Positions 56,901 through 64,000 of a DNA stretch of 64,000 nucleotides are shown here, one piece after another (position 1 is the first letter of the stretch; every line of letters starts with the position of its first letter). Below the pieces are notes generated by a model. The model saw nothing but the letters and a program-made list of their open reading frames with translations. It was not told the DNA's origin and did not search any database. Source of the DNA: Anisus vortex (taxonomy: Eukaryota; Mollusca; Gastropoda; Planorbidae); assembly GCA_949126835.1 (NCBI GenBank), contig OX421506.1, positions 18,296,447-18,360,446 on the forward strand. Reading direction: 5' to 3'. Both the position numbers and the translations under genes were made by a program.

Positions 56901-58770
56901 TATTCCTGTTAACTTTTAATTAAAATACAAATAAAAAAAAAGCCTACATTACAATAGTCATAGTGTCACATTATAATTAGTAGGGCCTATAATCCTATAA
57001 ACATAAACTAAGACTATAGGTATAGGCTATTACAAAGCAGTATAGGGTCTAATCATATTGACCTTGTCATATAACTATATAACTATCAACAAATAGTAGG
57101 ATAGTTCAATATTAATATTAATGGACATGTTGATTAATATATATAGGCCTATTGTATAGTAGGCTATAGCCTATAATATAAGTTTGCATATATATAATTA
57201 TCATATATTGACAATTATTGCATAGTCATAGTAGCCTATTGATTAAACAAAGTGGCTATTTGGACCCGATAGACTTAGTAATAGTAATAGAAGATAGTAT
57301 CGGTTAGTTTATATAGGCATAAGTTTGGGATGGCTTTATAGAACTGTTTTGTAATAGTTAGTATTGGTTAGGTTATATTGGATATGGATATATTTGTTGT
57401 TTTAGTAATTATTTTGCTATTTACTATAAAATATAGTTAGAATTACAATATATTTTGAGTTTTCCCCATCTTTTTTTAATATATTTTTATGGGTTCTTAA
57501 GAATTTTGTCAGACGCTGGGTCTGAATAGCCATTTAATTTTAAAGGGACCCGGGTCCGAAGAGCCGCAGCCTTGATTAAAAAATGATAATCATCTGTCAT
57601 CTATTTAAATTCATTTTATATAGGCTATTTATAATGATATCTGCGTAGACTAGAAGGCATACTATTTGGCTAATGTGACTTACTCCACTTCTTGTGTTTA
57701 AGTGGTCATCTGCTGTCTGGAATCTTCACACCATAGTCCAACCGATAACTGAGCATAAGACTGAAAAAATTGTTAAAATAAAAATAAAGGATTATTAATT
57801 TAATTAGTTCTTACCTAGTCTAGTTATAAAGGCCTACTACTACTAGTATTATAATTATAAGCAGGCCTTAGGTCTATGCAATTCATGATTCAGCTTTATA
57901 AACCTGTTCTTTTTTCCTGTAATGATTCGAGTTTAATAGACTATAGTCTATAGGTATATGATTATTTATGATATAGGATTATAGGCCTAGATCTATAGTA
58001 GGCTATATAATTATATATAGTATAGAGGTTATATAAAAAAGAAAAATATTAATACATTATATTATAATTATAGATAATAGTCATAGTAGGCCTATCCTAT
58101 TTTTTTATAATACTAAATTATAGAATTATAGGCTAGCCTATCAATATCCTAGATCTATATATTTAATATATTATAAATTATAATATATTAATATATATAA
58201 TATATATATATTCCTATCCTATACTATAAACTAGATCTAGGCCTATAGGCTATAGGCCTACTGTATACTATATTAGTATATTAGTATATTGATTAATTTA
58301 TATGAAGAATGAAGGTTTACAATTTAATTTAAGCCTGAAATAGACAAGACTATCTTAGACTTAGACTATCTAATCTAGATAGTCTAGATCTAGACTAGAT
58401 TTAGATGGTAATGGACCAAATGACTATGACCAAATTCCAAATGGTAGGCCTAACCTAAGGGCCTAAGGCTAATACCTCCTATTACTCCTAATAATACTAA
58501 TACTAGTAATACTAGACTCTAGTTACTCTAGTAATACTAATACCGTAATCCTAATATAATTATTAAGTATTAACTTATTAACATATAAGTCTTATATAGG
58601 TCTATTCGACAATTCGGTTGGTCTCGTGGCATATGAGCTTACCTAGTATATAATAGAATTTATAGAAAAAAATGTAATCCCTCTGCTCGTTACAAGAGTA
58701 ACAAGAGAATTAGAACAATTGTGAATCAAGAAACAGAGCCTTTAACTTTATCGACAAAATGGCGCGCTAC
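55250..58770 (-). ncRNA. Predicted spliced non-coding transcript, left arm
   Basis: On the minus strand there are exon-like segments with good splice sites: exon 1 ending at 58643 (GTAAGC), exon 2 57760-57684 (TTTTTTCAG ... GTAAGT), exon 3 56889-56746 (TTCAG ... GTGAGTAAG), exon 4 56328-56256 (TTTCAG ... GTGAGTAAA) and a last exon from 55676 (TTTTCAG). Segments 3 to 5 have inverted counterparts with their own splice sites at 61128-61279, 61618-61692 and 62707 on. All frames contain stops. A gcgcgccattttg motif lies near the presumed start (about 58757-58770). No expression evidence is available, so this is a prediction. Confidence 0.35.
58170..58210. repeat. TA-rich simple repeat
   Basis: Imperfect (TA)n tract, near a cluster of ctagat palindromes at 58367-58403. 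Confidence 0.6.
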
Positions 58771-58864
58771 GCACCATCGAGTTCTTTCATTGGCTGTAAG
58801 AGAAAAAAAAAAACACACTAAAAACTTTGACTGCAAATGCAAGAAACTAATCTCTTACTGACAG

Positions 58865-59175
58865 ATCTACTGACCAAAGGTCATAAAACTCTTTTTTTTA
58901 TCGCTTCAACGTGTGTCCAAACCACATTGCCACTTAACATTTAAATTCACACATTCTATTGAAGTCTGTCATCTCAAGAGCAATTAGGTTTCTAGTCAGA
59001 CATTTTACAAGTCGGCCCGTAATAAAAAAAAAAAAGGGAGCCTATTCCATGCAGGGAAACGCGGGCTGAAACCATTATAATTAATATAATTATAACAATT
59101 ATAAGGCAAGATTAGGGGAAAACCTAATCGAGTCCATTTATGCGTTTTGAAGGCCATATTAAGACATAATCTCAA
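58865..59175 (-). repeat. Inverted-repeat family R, copy 2
   Basis: Reverse-complement match to 51563-51902 (ccacttaacatttaaattca, attaggtttct, cctaatcgagtccatttatg). It is separated from copy 3 by about 850 bp of AT-rich DNA. Confidence 0.7.
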
Positions 59176-60014
59176 TTGGGTTATTCCATATATACAATAA
59201 AATCTGGAAAAAAAATGTAAAATTAATAATAAAAAATTGAAGACTATTAGATGTTTAAATCAACCTACCTGGTATTGAATTTTTTTTTAAATTATTTTAA
59301 TATTTTTAATGAAACTCAATTGAAAGTACAAAAAATATATTTGTATTCATTTTACTCGGTAGATCTAGATCTAGATCTATTCATAATAAAGAATTTTTTT
59401 TTAACTTAAATATACAATTTATTTTTTTATAAATGTCTAGGTCTAGATTAGATCTAGTCTACCCTATTTAAATTCTACACAAAAAAAAAAACATTTAAAA
59501 AATGAGCTTAAACTTTATTAATTATGTTTAAATTCCTAAAAAAAACCATTTAAAAAATGATATTGAAATTTCTAACATCTACGGTACTAAAACTAACTCG
59601 ATTTATAACTTTAAAAACAGAACTAATTAAAAACGTTTATTCCATCAAACAGTTAAAAATACATGAAAATGTTATAAACAACAATATACAGATCGTTTAT
59701 TACTAGATATCTATATAATTTAGGTTGCAATACTAGTCTAATGTATTTCAAAACTAACAACACAAATAACTAGATCTAAATCTATTGAAAAACACGAAGA
59801 CGGCAGATATAGCCTATAGCTATTATAAACTATTGACATGGTCACATGGTATCATGAAGCATGAAAGAAACATGAAAGAAACCTCGCACTCTTAGACTCC
59901 CACTGAGTCGGTCATAAAACTTTTTTTTCTCTTACCACTTCACGGGATGACCTGGGGCTATTCAATGATATGGGCAACATCACAAGAAGAAAGAAAAAAA
60001 TCTTTTAGATCTTC
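59176..60014. other. AT-rich spacer between family R copies
   Basis: No gene. Contains short agatct palindrome clusters at 59361-59380. Confidence 0.45.
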
Positions 60015-60334
60015 TAACCACAGTCGCCATAAAACTGGTCTCTATTAGCACTTCAATACGTGTAACTCCAAAACACATGGCCACTTAACGTTTAAATTCA
60101 CACATTCTAATTAGGTTAAGGGTATTAGGTTTCTATTCGGGCATTTCAGAAGTCGGCCTTAAGAAAAAATCCTAAAAGAAAACAATTCGGCATTCATTTG
60201 AGAATCTTCATTAGAACGCCGAATATGGATTTCCCACATCGGTACAATGCGGTTTAAACCTAATGACTAATGGGGCCAACAGTTGCCATCACAAACGGCA
60301 AATGATTTTCATTTGGGTGTGTTTAAGGGGTATA
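60015..60334 (-). repeat. Inverted-repeat family R, copy 3
   Basis: Same orientation as copy 2, with ggccacttaacgtttaaatt and attaggtttctattcggg. It ends at the 14-bp inverted repeat of the putative element. Confidence 0.65.
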
Positions 60335-61127
60335 TATTATATCATATATGGACGATATTTAGTAGGTGAGTAAATATTATAATATAATTTGCATATATAT
60401 TTGTTCGGAATTTTAAGTAGTCGAATTTTTAATTATAGTTAGTAGGCTATCTGTTGATATTTTATTGACAATTATTGAATTACAAAATACAATTTTAAAT
60501 GGAGTATTGAGTATAGTATTAGTAATTAGTATGAGTTATGATTATGTGAGTATGAGTTTACTATGAGTATGAGTAGTAATAGTATGAATGAGTAGGGCCT
60601 AAGTCTAAGTAGGTACGTACTAGTTACTACTAGACTAGTAGGCCCTCGGGCTTAGGTCTACGCCACCTTCTAGTATTTTAAAACGTTCTTATGATTTTAA
60701 TAGGATTATAGAGCCTACTTATATGTATATACTATAATAGAATATAGAATAGATTATAGCCATATCGGCCTGTATGAGTCTAGGTCTAAAGTTTAGTTAT
60801 ACCTATTTGACTATTATATTATGTTGTAATATTTGAATGCTTGAAAAATTTTTAAATGGAAAATGTGAGAGTAAAATTTAGTTTGTCGTTAGAAATTATA
60901 ACTAAAATTTTTGGTAAAATTTGGTGTTAGCGTAGCTTAGATAAAACTAAAATATTTTTTTTCTTGAATTATGTAACATTGAGAGGGTCTACAATCTGTA
61001 GTTATTGAGTATAAACCTTTTTCTACAAATCTTGTCCTGTTATGATGGATTTTTAAAAATAATATTAATATAAATAATATAATTTTGTATTTCTATTTTG
61101 ATTAAAAGGAATTCATTTTTTTTTTAG
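60335..61127. other. AT-rich centre of the inverted repeat, no gene seen
   Basis: Immediately after the 14-bp repeat comes taggtgagtaaat, similar to the splice donors of the arms, but no exon could be delimited. Otherwise simple AT-rich sequence with tagg/gagta motifs. Confidence 0.4.
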
Positions 61128-64000
61128 TCTGAAGATGGCAGAGCATTGATGATGGTGTAGAGTGTAGACAGAGTCAAGATTGTAGTGCTATTTTATAATC
61201 TACTATTACACCCTGTTGGCCTATAACTACTAGACAACAGTCAGCTGATAGAGATGACAGATGCTGATTTACTTAGCGGGTGAGTAAGTAGGACCTACTG
61301 TAAAACATAAAGTTGATATAGGCCTATTTGTTAGTTTTAAAGTCTGAACAATAACTTTTTATACTTGTATATTTATATAGGCTTATATATTATTATATAA
61401 TCATTATTATTAATATATATATATATGTAGCCTATAGTGGCCTACTTAAATTACATTTAACTTACTGGACTTAAGCATAGACTTATTTAACTTAATTTCA
61501 TGACGTTCAATACCGGTAGTTTAAATAGCATTTATAGGAATATAGATATAGGTTATATTATTTAATATTTATTAATTTATAGAGGTTATATTATTTAATT
61601 TTCTTTTTACTTTTTAGTTCTTCTAATGTCGCATGTTGGAAAATGGTGCACTATTGCTGATGTTAAAGGATATAAAATGACATAATTAATGGGTGAGTAA
61701 ATACTATGTAAAACTAAATAGGTCTATTTGTTAAGTCTAAATCATATGTTTGAACTTAACTATTGTAAAAAAAAAATAATTTAATAAAACACTAGGCCAA
61801 GTAAGGGTCAAAAGATAATTTTTTGTCAATGACTATGTTACAAAACACACTAAAATTCATATATAATGTGATGCTATCCCACAAACCAGTTCAGATGTTG
61901 GTAAAACCAAATTTTCAATAAAAAGCAAACTAATGTGAAAGGTTCTAGGTCATTTTTTAGTTTCTAATTGCTTTGTAATGTTATAGCTGTGGAAAAAAAT
62001 TTTAAGCTAATATTATTTTGAGAAATTAATTACTTAAAATGTGTTTTTATGCAGCTTTAGAATAAAATCAAACAAAAGATATAGTTTTTAAGTCAACTTG
62101 TCTAAATATTGTTTCAATTTACAACAGCTTGTTTATTGCTTTTTCTAAATTTAACGTCAATCATGTAATATTTTTTCATCTTGGAAATATTAAACATTTA
62201 AAAAATGCAAATTTTTTTTCATCGGTACCGTTTTATTATCATTTGTCTCCAAAAGAACTTACCGTTACCTGTAGTTTTGAATAACTTTTGAAGTAATTAA
62301 TCGATTTTAGAAATGTTTTCACCACTGCATCGATAAATGAATTGACTTTTTTAAAATTAAAAACCTGATCCTTAATATCTTATTTTGCCTACTGGTACTT
62401 AGGTACCAATTCTGTGGGGTTGCAGGACTGACTTCTGTTAACATTAGTCTTTAAAAACTGTCTGTTTTCGATATCAAAATCTTTTATTCATATAAACTGG
62501 AGAAAAATTTAATTATTATCATGTCACAGTCTATGAAAGCCAAAATTATTCTGTTTATTCTGCAATGGTGAAAACCAGTACCAATATTTAAAAGAAATTG
62601 CTTGCCAGCAGTTGTTAATTGGATTTCTGTTTATCCTTGTTAACCTTGTAGTGTTTTTTTTTAAAACTTAAACATATTATAATTCAAATTTCATTTTAAT
62701 TTTCAGATTTTGAAGATGATGTATAGCGTGTACTGCCGTGATGGATGGAGATTGATTGTGGGCTATGATTAGTATGTCGTTGGTTAAGGCCTATACAATT
62801 TACTGAACATCCAGGCAATTAGTTTTTTGATGAGCGAGTGCTAAGTGTGAAGATTTATGGAAAGCAGTAAACATCAATTAACCAAGCTGCATTTACAAAA
62901 AGCCCAAATATCATGTCCACAAGAGGACCCAACAGGCCAGCAAATGACATTTTTATGTGTCTTACGATTTTATGAAATGTGGACTATTGTACAAACACTT
63001 TAACCAAGACCACTTATAGTTGTGATTTTGACTTGTACAATTCACAAATAATGCATTCGCTAAGTTGCCTGACAAGTCAGGTCCTTCCACAACCATAGTG
63101 TACTTTTTTTCACAAATCATTTGAGCATGGACAATTCTATGACTGGATTTAATGGAAGGCTGTGTGCATTGGGCAGTATATACACCTAACAAAAGTTCTC
63201 TACTTGGATATTAAGATGTGGTATCCACCAGATAGTGCTAATAAAGGATTTCTACAGGATTACATATTGGCCGATGAATAGACCATGATATACTGAGAAA
63301 CCTTTCACTCGTATCAGAAGATCTGTTTAATTTTTTCTGTGGGAGTAGTGTTGGATTAATATTCATGTATAAATACATGTATTCTTTGTATGCAAATGTA
63401 CCCAGTATTCTAATTGATAAATGGCTCATATTTATTAATTATTAAAGTTGTTTTTGAAAATTGTAAATCTATTGGTTAAACTAAGTACTCATTGTCAATT
63501 GTGGCATTGGGTAGTGAGTGTTATTTTTGCTAAAATATTTTCACTTTGAAAAATAAAAGTTATCTTTATAATTTAAATTTAAAGTAAAATATATGTACTA
63601 AAAAATTTTCTGAAAAGTTTTTTTTTACTTACCTGATCTGATTATAATATAATTAATTTTTTTGTAAATATGCAACTTAATTGCTTACTTCTTTCATATT
63701 GGTTAACTTCAAGCAATTTATAATCATGTATATATTTTTTTTATAAATGTCTTATATTCTGAAACCATTACTGCAGGCCTATTACTGTGCTTTTTTACAA
63801 TATCACAAGTTGTGTCAAAGTTGTATTAATTTTGTTTAATAATAGTAATCGTTTTAACAGTAATCAGATAATCATTACATAATATTTTAATGAATGTAGA
63901 CCCTCTTTTTGATGACCGTATGTGTCGGATTGTCTATAATTATAATATTCAAATGTATATTTTTTAAAAATCTTATTCTTTTGTTCCATTACCATTACTG
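61120..64000. repeat. Right arm of the large inverted repeat (continues past the window)
   Basis: Inverse of 54560-56900 as described for the left arm. The match is still continuing at the last base of the window. Confidence 0.75.
61128..63400 (+). ncRNA. Predicted spliced non-coding transcript, right arm
   Basis: Plus-strand exon-like segments 61128-61279 (TTTTTTTTTAG ... GTGAGTAAG), 61618-61692 (TTTTTAG ... GTGAGTAAA) and from 62707 (TTTTCAG) pair one-to-one with the left-arm exons 3 to 5, of lengths 152 against 144 and 75 against 73. The first exons have no clear counterpart. Frames are closed by stops. The end of the last exon is uncertain. Confidence 0.33.

Larger units (their letters stand above)
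53001..60334. mobile_element. Putative 7.3-kb element bounded by a perfect 14-bp inverted repeat
   Basis: TATACCCCTTAAAC at 53001-53014 is the exact inverse of 60321-60334. Just inside both ends are ggccccatt and related motifs, and family R repeats lie near the right end. The interior has no protein frame but contains a set of exon-like segments on the minus strand. Target duplication is unclear because the flanks are TA-rich. It may be an undescribed non-autonomous DNA transposon or a chance short inverted repeat. Confidence 0.45.

Overview
The window is animal nuclear DNA: AT-rich, intron-containing and crowded with transposons. The immune-type lectin genes (a FREP-like immunoglobulin fold joined by a coiled coil to an H-type lectin domain), an I-clade LINE with an RNase H domain, and tRNA-derived SINEs point to a heterobranch gastropod, most likely a freshwater pulmonate snail. 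The species cannot be fixed from the sequence alone.

Layout. Positions 1-16694 (copy A) and 23825-47813 (copy B) are two head-to-tail copies of one segment, high-90s percent identical by eye. Each copy carries, in order: a hAT element with a dead transposase; a dispersed repeat hit by a SINE; a decayed lectin-gene relic split by a small hAT element; an apparently intact two-exon lectin gene on the minus strand; a second hAT relic; a degenerate short-period repeat; a 318-bp hAT MITE; a CR1/Rex-like LINE with a second LINE nested inside; SINE and LINE tails; and a DNA transposon with a GGGGCTGTCC terminus. Copy A is broken at 16694, where an I-clade LINE (16695 to about 21900, minus strand) abuts it. 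Copy B carries a 7.2-kb insertion absent from A (37043-44239): a terminal-inverted-repeat (TIR) element containing a complete LTR retrotransposon with a gag-like gene only, plus a hAT copy that keeps a BED-finger remnant. The copies may be a true tandem duplication or two haplotypes joined in assembly.

Positions 47814-49108 complete the TIR element of copy B, with another TA-flanked element nested in it. Positions 49109-64000 are single-copy relative to the duplication and hold no recognisable protein gene. They contain a 7.3-kb segment bounded by a perfect 14-bp inverted repeat (53001-60334), a GC-rich island with YY1-like motifs, and two inverted arms with matching series of exon-like segments bounded by good splice sites but lacking coding potential.

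The central biological content is the lectin pair at 5192-6667 and 29063-30590. Each encodes a signal peptide, one IgSF domain, a coiled coil and a C-terminal H-type lectin domain. This is the plan of snail FREP/CREP/GREP immune proteins with a different lectin module. The two copies differ by a 17-residue in-frame indel and by mostly amino-acid-changing substitutions, and a third, dead relative lies next to each, which suggests birth-and-death evolution. Almost everything else in the window is mobile DNA.
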